This document shows, piece by piece, positions 1 to 7,522 of a DNA stretch of 51,849 nucleotides (its first letter is position 1; each line of letters opens with the position of its first letter). The stretch lies in NCBI RefSeq assembly GCF_019599505.1, contig NZ_RKLT01000021.1, positions 1 through 51,849 of the forward strand, written 5' to 3'. The notes beneath the pieces were generated by a model, which had not been told where the DNA came from, ran no database searches, and saw only the letters and a program-made list of their open reading frames with translations. This stretch comes from Haloarcula nitratireducens (GTDB lineage: Archaea > Halobacteriota > Halobacteria > Halobacteriales > Haloarculaceae). The position numbers were made by a program, and so were the translations under genes.

Positions 1-2
1 GG

Positions 3-374
3 ACGTGTCTGCTAGGCGCGATCACCGAGGACGGTGATCGCTTTTTCTCCCGATTCGAAGAGTACGTCACCGCCGACCACGCAAAACATTTCATTTTGGC
101 ATTATGCAAAGAATTCGAAGATGACTTAATTGTCGTTCTAGATGGGGCGCCGTATTTCCAGGCGTCGGCCGTCACGGACCTAGCGGCCCGTGACGACCTC
201 ACCTTCGTGACGTTACCGTCGTATTCTCCGGAACTCAATCCTGTTGAAGAGTGTTGGCGACAACTCCAAGACGCTCTTAGCAACCGATTCTTTGACTCGC
301 TTGATGAACTAACCTCGGCAATCGACACTGCTCTCGACCAGCTATCTCTTCCAAAAGTGAGTAATTACTTCTAA
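3..374 (+). CDS. IS630-family transposase, C-terminal DDE part (partial)
   Basis: This is the C-terminal part of a DDE transposase, which cuts and joins IS630 ends into TA targets. The reading frame is open from base 3 and continues the frame that leaves the right end of the window. It contains the second catalytic Asp in VLDGAPYF and the catalytic Glu in NPVEECW, both typical of IS630/COG3335 transposases. The first catalytic Asp (CIDQTKK) is at the far end of the window near 51740. An internal start at 96 (TTG) is not the true start. The stop codon at 372-374 lies inside the right terminal repeat. Its frame differs from that of the N-terminal ORF; see the A-run at 51698-51704. Confidence 0.85.
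   Translation, partial: TCLLGAITEDGDRFFSRFEEYVTADHAKHFILALCKEFEDDLIVVLDGAPYFQASAVTDLAARDDLTFVTLPSYSPELNPVEECWRQLQDALSNRFFDSLDELTSAIDTALDQLSLPKVSNYF
18..41 (+). terminator. Perfect hairpin followed by T-run inside the transposase
   Basis: Two 10-base arms, GCGATCACCG and CGGTGATCGC, pair perfectly around a 4-base loop and are followed at once by TTTTTCTCC. The shape is that of an intrinsic terminator but it sits inside the transposase reading frame. It may limit transcription of the IS or may be a coincidence of codon choice. Confidence 0.3.
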
Positions 375-383
375 CGACTACGA
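369..383 (+). repeat. IS630 right terminal inverted repeat
   Basis: The sequence at 369-383 (TTCTAACGACTACGA) is the reverse complement, with two mismatches, of the left repeat at 51161-51175. TA follows it at 384-385, matching the TA that precedes the left repeat at 51159-51160. This agrees with the TA duplication made by IS630 elements. Confidence 0.75.
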
Positions 384-385
384 TA

Positions 386-541
386 GAAGCTGTGATCGAT
401 ACGGCCTCCCTCGAGGCTCGTAACTGGGCTGAAACCGTTTATGAGCGGTGCCGACAAGAAGCTCGGTCATTTGATGTTCAAGAGTTGGAGGTAAGTGATG
501 TAGACTCTCGGGCGGCACCACTGCGTGTCGAGCGACAGTAG
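386..541 (+). pseudogene. Reading-frame remnant beside the IS, family not recognised
   Basis: An open frame runs from the IS end to a stop at 539-541 and starts EAVIDTASLEARNWAETVYE. The composition looks protein-like but I do not recognise a family. If the IS and one TA are removed, the frame joins in phase to an open frame upstream of the left IS repeat (about 51011-51160). The joined frame has no obvious start codon and overlaps the end of the DUF262 gene. It may be a gene tail interrupted by the IS or a chance frame. Confidence 0.25.
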
Positions 542-869
542 GTGTGAATCGGAGTTCGGGACTGGTCGCTCCGATTGTGGTACGACTATCTATTATACAG
601 AATCAAAGTTCGTTCTTATTCCCGGGCTTCTAGATGACGCAATCTGCTTTCTGAGTGGCCTTACGACGTGGCGACTCCGAACGTTTCTCGCCGTTATTAT
701 CGTCGGCCGCCTCCCAGCATACGTTATTACTGCCTACGCCGGCGGGGAGCTGGCCAATGGACAGGTCATCTCGGCAGTAGCGTTGATCGGCGCTGTTGTC
801 CTCTTTTCTGTGATCGGCTGTCAGAAACAGAATGCGATCCGAGAACTGATTCAACAGGTTGAGACCTGA
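525..869 (+). pseudogene. VTT/DedA-like membrane protein, 3' remnant
   Basis: The 114-aa frame has a non-specific N-terminus and then a stretch from about residue 28 that resembles the end of a VTT (SNARE-associated/DedA) membrane protein. PGLLDD is followed by a segment around RTFLAVIIVGRLPAYV and a last hydrophobic helix, about residues 83-100. Full VTT proteins have about 200 residues and several helices, so the 5' half is missing. The GTG at 525 is probably not a real start. The truncation lies near the IS630 insertion and beside a dispersed repeat (539-586), consistent with local rearrangement. The family call rests on pattern only. Confidence 0.5.
541..586 (+). repeat. Dispersed repeat, copy 1 (about 46 bp)
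   Basis: This stretch matches 21134-21179 at about 37 of 46 positions, including the identical core GACTGGTCGCTCCG. Its role is unknown. It could be a remnant of a mobile element end or a shared regulatory region. Confidence 0.5.
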
Positions 870-1054
870 GTTCCTCCTCGAGTCAACTATACTTAATCGG
901 TGACGAACGCCCTAAACAGCTCAGCTGAAACGATACACCACTTAGCTGACCCCTTCCTTCTCGAAATTGCCGATGTATCCAGGGATTTAGCCAGTATAGC
1001 TGCTAATAATTATTTTGTAGATATTGGCATTCGCTAATTTAAGTATACTGGGGA

Positions 1055-1837
1055 TTATCCATCAATAGTTCTATAATCGTGGTATTGATTCTGGACTTCA
1101 ATTTCGTTTTTAGCATATCTGAGTACATCTAGCAAATTCGCCATATACTTAGTTGTAAACCGATCTCGAGGACCGGTAATTCCAAAAGAGACTAGGACAT
1201 CTTGTTCCTCATCGAATATCGGCACAGCAATTCCACGGACGCCACGCAGATGTTCCTCATCGTCGATGGCGTATCCCTGCTCCCGAATCTGTTCGAGCTC
1301 GGTTTCGAGCTCTTGGGGCGAATCCAATGTGTTATCGGTTCCTACGGGGAGACCGGAGTTCTCAACTATCTCGTCTCGTTTCTCTGGTGGCAGGTTCGCG
1401 AGAATGGCTTTACCGAGTGACGTCCAGTGCATATGCGTGTGATTGCCGATCGGGATTTCGTCGCCGGCAGCTTTTTTTCCGGAACTTCGATATGCGATGA
1501 CGCGACGACCGTTTTCTTCAAGCCCAACCCCGGCTATTTCGCCGGTTTTGCGACTAATTTCCTCAACTTTGTTTTGGAGTAGCTGACTGGCGTCCAGTTG
1601 TTGACGAACACTGCCGCCGTGTTCAAGAAATCGGAATGATCGTCGATATTCGTTTGACTCTTTCACAACATACCCTCGCTCGATGAGCGTATTGAGGTGA
1701 ATATAGAGTGTACTGGTTGGCACCTCCACATGAGTAGCGAGTTCAGAGAGGGTGATCGGTTCAAGTCCGCTCAGCGCGGACAGAATATCTAACGTCGTTT
1801 CGACTGAATTGATAGTCTTGTTCGCTTGGTCAGGCAT
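1055..1837 (-). CDS. IclR-family transcriptional regulator
   Basis: This is a DNA-binding regulator of the IclR family, which usually controls catabolic operons in response to a small sugar or acid ligand. Residues 10-70 form the winged helix (SVETTLDILSAL, then a recognition region around PTSTLYIHLNTL). Residues about 80-250 form the ligand-binding domain, with LGKAILA and the RGVRGIAVPIFD stretch typical of the family. The chosen start at 1837 gives 260 aa. The longer frame to 1900 adds a poor, non-conserved leader. It is divergent from the sugar transporter operon starting at 2366 and is its most likely regulator; ligand and operator are not visible. Confidence 0.9.
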   Translation of the reverse strand: MPDQANKTINSVETTLDILSALSGLEPITLSELATHVEVPTSTLYIHLNTLIERGYVVKESNEYRRSFRFLEHGGSVRQQLDASQLLQNKVEEISRKTGEIAGVGLEENGRRVIAYRSSGKKAAGDEIPIGNHTHMHWTSLGKAILANLPPEKRDEIVENSGLPVGTDNTLDSPQELETELEQIREQGYAIDDEEHLRGVRGIAVPIFDEEQDVLVSFGITGPRDRFTTKYMANLLDVLRYAKNEIEVQNQYHDYRTIDG

Positions 1838-2365
1838 ACCACACGCTAATTCGTCCCGGATAAAAAATTTTGCCCAAGGCTGCAAAATGTTTCCAACCAC
1901 ATTGAAAAACTGGGGTTCATCTTCCGATACTTATAGACTAATATATGTACATTTGTTATCTACCGAGGCGAGCGTAGTTTTGAGCCGTGATAATAGTCAA
2001 CACGAATCAATCTCCCTATGTTGTACTTGGCAATACCCAGATCTCAAGGCTTCTCAAACCCGATTACAAACCTCGTTCACCATATGGTGAAAATAAGCTC
2101 TCTTTCAACTGTGTTAAGAGATACTACCAACTCTGTCTCTTTGAATTGTTACGGTTGCTTCGTCGGTATTCGTCGGCTTAGAGGCCATCTGATACTATAA
2201 TTGGCCGTGCTGTCCAGAAGGCTGGAAAGTGAACCTGATACCGTCTACTTGGCTTTCGGTAGCTCTATCGGCACATTAGATTCGTTTCAACGTGACTGTC
2301 TATCCCACTGCCGCCCATACTACCAACATTTATTATGCGCGATGGCGACTCTTCGCATACTCGGT
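1838..2365. other. Divergent intergenic region, IclR gene to ABC operon
   Basis: No credible gene is present. Short frames here lack protein-like composition, and the 55-codon N-terminal extension of the ATPase frame (2201-2365) is one of them. The region should hold promoters for both directions. A TATA-like box at 2328-2337 is the only element I can point to. Confidence 0.6.
2328..2337 (+). promoter_or_regulatory. TATA-like box for the sugar ABC operon
   Basis: ATTTATTATG lies with its centre about 34 nt upstream of the ATG at 2366. In haloarchaea a TATA box about 27 nt upstream of the transcript start would give a very short or absent leader here. Confidence 0.45.
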
Positions 2366-3463
2366 ATGAGCGAAGTTACACTAACGGACGTGACCAAAGT
2401 ATATGAAGACGACGTCCTCGCTGTCGAAGAACTGTCCCTAGCCGTGGGAGACGGGGAGTTCGTCGTCGTAGTCGGTCCGTCAGGCTGTGGTAAATCAACC
2501 ACGCTTCGGATGGTTGCTGGACTGGAAACGGTTACTGACGGCGAGATATCCATCGGTGACGAAGTAGTCAATGACGTTCGTCCGCAAGACAGGGACATCG
2601 CGATGGTGTTCCAGAACTACGCGCTGTACCCGCATATGACCGTTCGTGAGAATATGTCCTTTGGACTGCGCCTCTCGGAGGAGTTCGAGGACCAGATTGA
2701 CCAGCGTGTCGAGGAGGCAGCCGAAATGCTGGAGATATCAGACCTCATGGACGATCTTCCGAAACAGCTGTCTGGCGGCCAACAACAACGTGTGGCACTG
2801 GGACGAGCCATCGTCCGCGACCCAGCAGTGTTCCTCATGGACGAGCCGCTCTCGAACCTTGATGCGAAACTTAGGACACAGATGCGGACCGAGATCCAGC
2901 GGATCCAAGAGGAACTCGGCATCACGACCGTCTACGTCACCCACGATCAGACAGAAGCGATGACGATGGCGGATCGAATCGTCATCCTGAACGACGGCAG
3001 ATTACAACAGGTCGACCCGCCCGAGCAGTGTTACGATGAGCCGAACAACGAGTTCGTTGCGGGATTCATCGGGTCACCGTCGATGAATTTCTTCGAGGTT
3101 ACTGCGACGAACACCGCCGATGGCGTCAGATTCGAATCGGCTACTTCTACGTTTACTATCGATATCAATGTCCCAGACGGCGAGTACACACTCGGCGTAC
3201 GGCCGGAAGACTTCGTCGTAGAGGACGAGGGTGGCTACATCGAGACGATCGTCGACGTCGTCGAACCAATGGGGTCGGACAATTTCCTGAACTTGCAGAC
3301 TGTAGACGAGTCACAGGAGGTCGTGGCCCGCGTCGATAGCGAGTATAGCCCAGAACGGGACGATCGAATCACGCTTGGGTTCGACGAGAGTGATATTCAC
3401 CTGTTCGATACTGATGGGCAGCGAGTCGCAGTCAACGATCTACAGCGGACGGAGTCTACGTAA
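2366..3463 (+). CDS. CUT1 sugar ABC transporter ATP-binding protein (MalK/UgpC type)
   Basis: This cytoplasmic ATPase drives uptake through the two permeases encoded downstream. In the 365-aa product Walker A is GPSGCGKST (37-45), the Q-loop is at Q83, the signature LSGGQQQR starts at 135, Walker B is VFLMDEP with D159/E160, and the switch His is H193 in THDQTEA. The C-terminal 90 residues form a TOBE-like regulatory domain, as in MalK/UgpC ATPases. The ATG at 2366 was chosen because MSEVTLTDVTKVY is the standard family N-terminus. The ATPase gene leads the operon and its stop lies one base before the next start. The substrate is inferred to be an oligosaccharide, probably containing an amino sugar, from the neighbours. 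Confidence 0.93.
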   Translation: MSEVTLTDVTKVYEDDVLAVEELSLAVGDGEFVVVVGPSGCGKSTTLRMVAGLETVTDGEISIGDEVVNDVRPQDRDIAMVFQNYALYPHMTVRENMSFGLRLSEEFEDQIDQRVEEAAEMLEISDLMDDLPKQLSGGQQQRVALGRAIVRDPAVFLMDEPLSNLDAKLRTQMRTEIQRIQEELGITTVYVTHDQTEAMTMADRIVILNDGRLQQVDPPEQCYDEPNNEFVAGFIGSPSMNFFEVTATNTADGVRFESATSTFTIDINVPDGEYTLGVRPEDFVVEDEGGYIETIVDVVEPMGSDNFLNLQTVDESQEVVARVDSEYSPERDDRITLGFDESDIHLFDTDGQRVAVNDLQRTEST

Positions 3464-3464
3464 G

Positions 3465-4265
3465 ATGCTATACGACGCTATCGGCCAACGTAGTAACGAG
3501 TGGGCTGGCATGTCCGCCAGTCAAATCCAAGCAGTCGGCGCCCAACCGGGATCTGTACTGGTGATTCCAGTCGGTAGTGTGGAGCAACATGGAGACCACT
3601 TGCCGGTCATTACTGACACGCTCCTCGCAGAAGCGATGGTCGACGCCGCATTCGATTATCTCGACGACGAACCGGTCGTCGTTACGCCGCCTGTCTGGAG
3701 CGGTTACTCTCCACACCACCTTTCGCTTGGTGGGACATTATCACTGGAGTTCGCACACATGCGCGCCATCCTCGAAGATATCGCACACACCGGTCTCGAA
3801 AACGGATTTGATGCCGTTTTGTTCGTCAATGGCCACGGTGGAAACGGGCCACTCGTCGATGCCGTCGTCAGTACCGTTGGGGTCGAAACCGACGCAGAGG
3901 TGCTCGGAACGACGTACTTCGAACTGGTACCGGAGCTGATCGAAGAGATACGAACGACCGAGACTGGTGGGATGGCACATGGTGGTGAGTTTGAAACGTC
4001 GCTCATGCTCGCTCTCCGGCCAGATCTTGTGGGCGAACCCGATAAGCGAGACGGCGAATTACTGGACGAACACTACCCTTGGGGTGGACAAGATCTCCTT
4101 GACGGCGGCTCCGTCTCCGTGTATCGACCGTTCGAATCATATTCCGACTCGGGAGCTATCGGTGCCCCTGAACAGGCCAGCGCCGAAACCGGGGAGCAGC
4201 TCCGCTCGTTCATCGGGGAGGAACTCGCGTCCCTCCTCGCCGCAATTCATGAACACAACGTGTGA
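3465..4265 (+). CDS. Creatininase-family amidohydrolase
   Basis: This is a 266-aa metal-dependent amide hydrolase of the creatininase fold. The metal-binding motif EQHGDHLP is at 40-47 with D51 after it. The loop NGHGGN is at 122-127, and HGGEFET includes the conserved Glu at about 175. The family includes creatininase, deformylases and peptide-maturation hydrolases, so the substrate is not fixed. It starts one base after the ATPase stop and is surely co-transcribed. Inside an amino-sugar uptake operon a role in cleaving an amide, for example an N-acyl group, is possible, but that is inference. The start at 3465 is preferred over an upstream one that would overlap the ATPase gene. Confidence 0.85.
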   Translation: MLYDAIGQRSNEWAGMSASQIQAVGAQPGSVLVIPVGSVEQHGDHLPVITDTLLAEAMVDAAFDYLDDEPVVVTPPVWSGYSPHHLSLGGTLSLEFAHMRAILEDIAHTGLENGFDAVLFVNGHGGNGPLVDAVVSTVGVETDAEVLGTTYFELVPELIEEIRTTETGGMAHGGEFETSLMLALRPDLVGEPDKRDGELLDEHYPWGGQDLLDGGSVSVYRPFESYSDSGAIGAPEQASAETGEQLRSFIGEELASLLAAIHEHNV

Positions 4266-4293
4266 AACGTGAGTTCACAATATCAACACAAAC

Positions 4294-4305
4294 AATTATG
4301 TATAT
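4294..4305 (+). promoter_or_regulatory. TATA-like box before the binding-protein gene
   Basis: AATTATGTATAT is centred about 24 nt upstream of the ATG at 4323. It lies in the 57-nt gap between the hydrolase and binding-protein genes and may give the binding protein its own near-leaderless transcript, which would help raise its level above that of the ATPase. Confidence 0.4.
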
Positions 4306-4322
4306 GGAGCTAAGTCAATCAA

Positions 4323-5702
4323 ATGATGCAGCCGAGTGATATGCCCGACTCTGATCAGGACAGCATCGACCGTCGACAACTACTGCAGGCCCTGAGTGCC
4401 GGTGGTGCCATCGCTATCGCTGGCTGTAGCGGCGACGGTGGTAGCGATGGCGGCGACGGCGGTGGCGGGAACGGGAGCAGTGGTGGTGGCGGTGGTCAGC
4501 AGACCATCCAGTTCCTCACGATGGGCGTCGGCGACAATATCAAGAACTTCTTCCAAGAGAACAATACGAAATTCGAAGAGGAGCACGACGTCAACGTCGA
4601 GTTCACGAGTGTCACCTGGGATAACGCCAAGACAACGGTGAACAACCGAGTCGATGGCAACAAAGCCCCTGACGTCGCCCGGTGGCCCGCACGATGGATT
4701 CCGCAGTTGGTAGGGAAAGACGCGCTCGTCTCCCTAGACGACCTGATGCAGGGGGAATTCCTTGACAAGTTCCCCGAAGGCGTCGCCAATGGGACCCGAT
4801 ACCAAGACCATTACTACGGCGTCCCGTGGGCAGCCTCGAACAAGTGTCTGTACTACAATAAGGACATCTTCGAGCAGGCCGGCCTCGATCCGGAGAATCC
4901 CTCGCTGAACTCTTGGCAGGAGATGCTGGCGGCCGCAAAGCAAATCAAGAATTCGGATAACGTCTCGAAGCCCGCTCTCGGACTCGCGGGAGCTGACGCC
5001 ATCGAAACCGGATCACAGTACTATCACTATCACTGGTCCTACGGTGCGGACCTGGTCAGCGATCAGGGAGACAATGCGACGTCGATGAAACCAGTCGTCA
5101 ACACGCCCGAAGCCGTGGATGCATTGTCGTTCTACACCGACCTCGCAAATGAGCACCAAGTGACCCAGTCCTCGCCCCTGTCCTCGACCCGTCAGGACAT
5201 CCGCCAGCTCTTCGAAGCCGGTGAACTCGGGATGGTCATCGGACACGTCTACACGGGGCTGAATATCGAGAGTGCCAAGGAGAATGGGGAAGCCGACTTC
5301 GATTACGGTATCGTGCAGGTACCCAAGGGACCCGCCGCTCGATACAGCCTCTACACCATCGACACACTCGCCGTGTTCAGCCAGAGCGAAGTTCAGGACT
5401 TAGCGTATGACTTCATCGACTTCTATTACGACGAGGAACGTCGCTTCCAGTATTCGAAGCAGAAGGGCTTCCTCCCAGTGACCAAAGACGTCCTGGAACG
5501 CGACTACTTCACGGAGTCGAAAAATTGGGCTCCCTTCGTCAAGGCGAGTGAGTACGCTCGCGCTCGGCCGAAGCTCAAGCAGTTCAATCAGTTCAACAGT
5601 CGGATGGTCCAAGCGATCCAAGAGGCGCTGGCCGAACAGAAACAGCCCAAACAGGCACTCGACGACGCACAGAGTGACCTGAAAGAGCTCATGAGTAACT
5701 AA
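4323..5702 (+). CDS. Extracellular sugar-binding lipoprotein of the ABC transporter
   Basis: This 459-aa protein is the solute-binding component that delivers sugar to the permeases from outside the cell membrane. The N-terminus has a Tat motif (DRRQLLQ, R17-R18), a short hydrophobic stretch and a lipobox ending AIAGC (C35), so it is a haloarchaeal Tat lipoprotein. A Gly/Ser/Asp-rich linker at about 36-58 precedes a bacterial-type family 1 binding fold. Features such as VPWAASNKCLYYNKDIFEQAG and the middle GELGMVIGH are typical of CUT1 binding proteins. The stop overlaps the next start (TAATG at 5700-5704), so translation is coupled to the first permease. The exact ligand is unknown. Confidence 0.92.
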   Translation: MMQPSDMPDSDQDSIDRRQLLQALSAGGAIAIAGCSGDGGSDGGDGGGGNGSSGGGGGQQTIQFLTMGVGDNIKNFFQENNTKFEEEHDVNVEFTSVTWDNAKTTVNNRVDGNKAPDVARWPARWIPQLVGKDALVSLDDLMQGEFLDKFPEGVANGTRYQDHYYGVPWAASNKCLYYNKDIFEQAGLDPENPSLNSWQEMLAAAKQIKNSDNVSKPALGLAGADAIETGSQYYHYHWSYGADLVSDQGDNATSMKPVVNTPEAVDALSFYTDLANEHQVTQSSPLSSTRQDIRQLFEAGELGMVIGHVYTGLNIESAKENGEADFDYGIVQVPKGPAARYSLYTIDTLAVFSQSEVQDLAYDFIDFYYDEERRFQYSKQKGFLPVTKDVLERDYFTESKNWAPFVKASEYARARPKLKQFNQFNSRMVQAIQEALAEQKQPKQALDDAQSDLKELMSN

Positions 5703-6640
5703 TGGGAACTGCCGAACAATACACAGAAAGTACGCCGGACTCGCGATACGAACAGACCGTCGGATACCTTCGGCGGAACTATCGAGCATACTTGCTGATC
5801 GCGCCAGCGGCGCTCTTCCTCCTCTCGGTGGTCGGGTATCCGATCTTCGAGACGTTCCGACTATCGCTGTATCGAGCGCCTGAATCCGCTACGACGCAGA
5901 CCTTTATCGGATTCCAGCATTACACCACTATACTCAACAGCCAGATATTCTACCAGCTGGTCTGGCAAACTGGCCGATGGGTAGTCGTCTCCGTCTTCCT
6001 AAAGACCACCCTCGGACTCCTCATTGCACTCCACCTCAAGAGTGACATTAGAGGCCGGAAGTTCTTCCGAACAGGTTTTCTCATCCCGTGGGGCATTCCT
6101 TACGCTATCTCGGCCGTGGTCTTCCGATGGATGGAACATCCGCAGTACGGCTATATCAACACGATTCTGTTGAAACTCGGCGTGATAGAACAGGGAATCG
6201 GTATTCTCGGCAATCCCCAGACTGCGTGGCTTGGTGTCGTCGTCGCCGATGCCTGGATCGGGACGCCATTTATGGCCATCATCATCCTCGCGGGTCTCCA
6301 GTCCATCCCCGAACAGCTCTATGAGGCCGCCGCCGTTGACGGCGCCGAAAAGTGGCACCAGTTCCGGTATGTCACGCTCCCCCAACTGAAGAGCGTGCTA
6401 CTCATCGCGACACTGCTCTCGACTATCTGGACGTTCGTCAGCTTCGACGTTATCTGGACGATGACTGGCGGCGGCCCGATAAACAGCACGGCGACGCTGG
6501 TCATCTGGATCTTCGAGACGGCCTTCGCCCAAGGCAACCTCGGTCTTGGCGCGGCCTACAGCGTCATTGGCTTCGTCATCTTAGGAGTGTTCGCAGTCAT
6601 CTACCTGCGCGTCTACACAAGCGGAGGTGAAGAGCTATGA
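5702..6640 (+). CDS. Sugar ABC transporter permease 1 (MalF/UgpA type)
   Basis: This 312-aa membrane subunit forms half of the translocation path. The N-terminal cytoplasmic part is followed by about six hydrophobic helices, the first near LLIAPAALFLLSVVGYP. The cytoplasmic EAA loop (YEAAAVDGAEKWHQF, about residues 208-222) is where the ATPase docks. The gene overlaps the binding-protein stop by one base and the next permease by four bases (ATGA at 6637-6640), so the three are translationally coupled. Length and motif order fit CUT1 permeases. Confidence 0.92.
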   Translation: MGTAEQYTESTPDSRYEQTVGYLRRNYRAYLLIAPAALFLLSVVGYPIFETFRLSLYRAPESATTQTFIGFQHYTTILNSQIFYQLVWQTGRWVVVSVFLKTTLGLLIALHLKSDIRGRKFFRTGFLIPWGIPYAISAVVFRWMEHPQYGYINTILLKLGVIEQGIGILGNPQTAWLGVVVADAWIGTPFMAIIILAGLQSIPEQLYEAAAVDGAEKWHQFRYVTLPQLKSVLLIATLLSTIWTFVSFDVIWTMTGGGPINSTATLVIWIFETAFAQGNLGLGAAYSVIGFVILGVFAVIYLRVYTSGGEEL

Positions 6641-7482
6641 CGATGGCTGGACACGACCGGAGCGGCCTTCGCAAGGTTCGCATCTACGGAATCCTCATCG
6701 CGTTGCTGGGAATCATGATGTTCCCGTTCTATACGATGTTCACCAGCACGCTCAAGCCCTCGCAGGAGATGTTCAACTCGCCGGCGACGCTGTTCCCGAG
6801 AAATCCGACCTTCGAAGCGTACTTTCAGGTCTGGACGCAGACGGACGTGTTACTCTGGATCGGGAACAGCTTCCTCATTTCCCTGGGAACAGTAGCGTTG
6901 ACGCTGCTGCTCGCTATCCCCGCTGGCTACTCGTGTGCTCGTAACGACTTCGTCGGAAAGCGGACGTTCCTCTTGGCGGTCCTGGTCGTCCAGATGTTCG
7001 CTCCAGTTGTCCTCATCGTCGGTCTGTTCGACGTCATCGTCCAACTGAACTTCTACAACACTTATTTCGCCGTCATCATCCCCGCCGCGGCGTTCACGCT
7101 ACCGTTCAACGTCTGGATGCTGTATGGCTACTTCAAGACGATTCCAATCGAACTGGAGGAGTCAGCCCGAATCGACGGTGCCAGTCAATTCCAGATCCTC
7201 ACGAAGATTGTCCTGCCGCTGACTAAACCAGCGCTCGTCGCTAGCATCACGTACACGTTCCTCTACGCGTGGAATCGACTGCTATTCGTCCTGACGTTCC
7301 TGACCGATAGTGGCAAATACAACGTCCCACGCGGCGTCTTCTCGATGGTCGGCGCGCTCCAGACCGACTGGCGGATGATGCTGACGGTGTCGGTCATTGG
7401 CATCATTCCGCTCCTGATCTTGTTCGCCTTCCTTGAGCAGTACATCGTCACCGGGATGACGGCGGGCGCAGTCAAAGAGTAG
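6637..7482 (+). CDS. Sugar ABC transporter permease 2 (MalG/UgpE type)
   Basis: This 281-aa protein is the second permease subunit. It has about six hydrophobic helices and the EAA loop EESARIDGASQFQIL, which contacts the ATPase. The opening FPFYTMFTSTLKPSQEMF is typical of MalG-type permeases. It overlaps the preceding gene by ATGA. A 40-nt gap and a TATA-like box follow, so the next gene may have its own promoter. Confidence 0.92.
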   Translation: MTMAGHDRSGLRKVRIYGILIALLGIMMFPFYTMFTSTLKPSQEMFNSPATLFPRNPTFEAYFQVWTQTDVLLWIGNSFLISLGTVALTLLLAIPAGYSCARNDFVGKRTFLLAVLVVQMFAPVVLIVGLFDVIVQLNFYNTYFAVIIPAAAFTLPFNVWMLYGYFKTIPIELEESARIDGASQFQILTKIVLPLTKPALVASITYTFLYAWNRLLFVLTFLTDSGKYNVPRGVFSMVGALQTDWRMMLTVSVIGIIPLLILFAFLEQYIVTGMTAGAVKE

Positions 7483-7491
7483 TCGCCTTCA

Positions 7492-7503
7492 CTTTTATTA
7501 TCG
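7492..7503 (+). promoter_or_regulatory. TATA-like box for the TIM-barrel gene
   Basis: CTTTTATTATCG is centred about 27 nt upstream of the ATG at 7523, the spacing expected for leaderless haloarchaeal transcription. Confidence 0.5.
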
Positions 7504-7522
7504 CGCCGGTGGAGGTCAGGGT

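Larger units (their letters stand above)
1..383 (+). mobile_element. IS630-family insertion sequence, right part
   Basis: This is the 3' portion of an IS630-family element whose 5' portion lies at the other end of the window. The first 17 bases equal the last 17 bases of the window and are in the same transposase frame, so the two parts join into an element of about 1055 bp. That is a normal size for IS630. The right terminal inverted repeat is at 369-383 and is followed by TA at 384-385, the expected target dinucleotide of this family. The element is broken only by the window ends. Confidence 0.85.
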
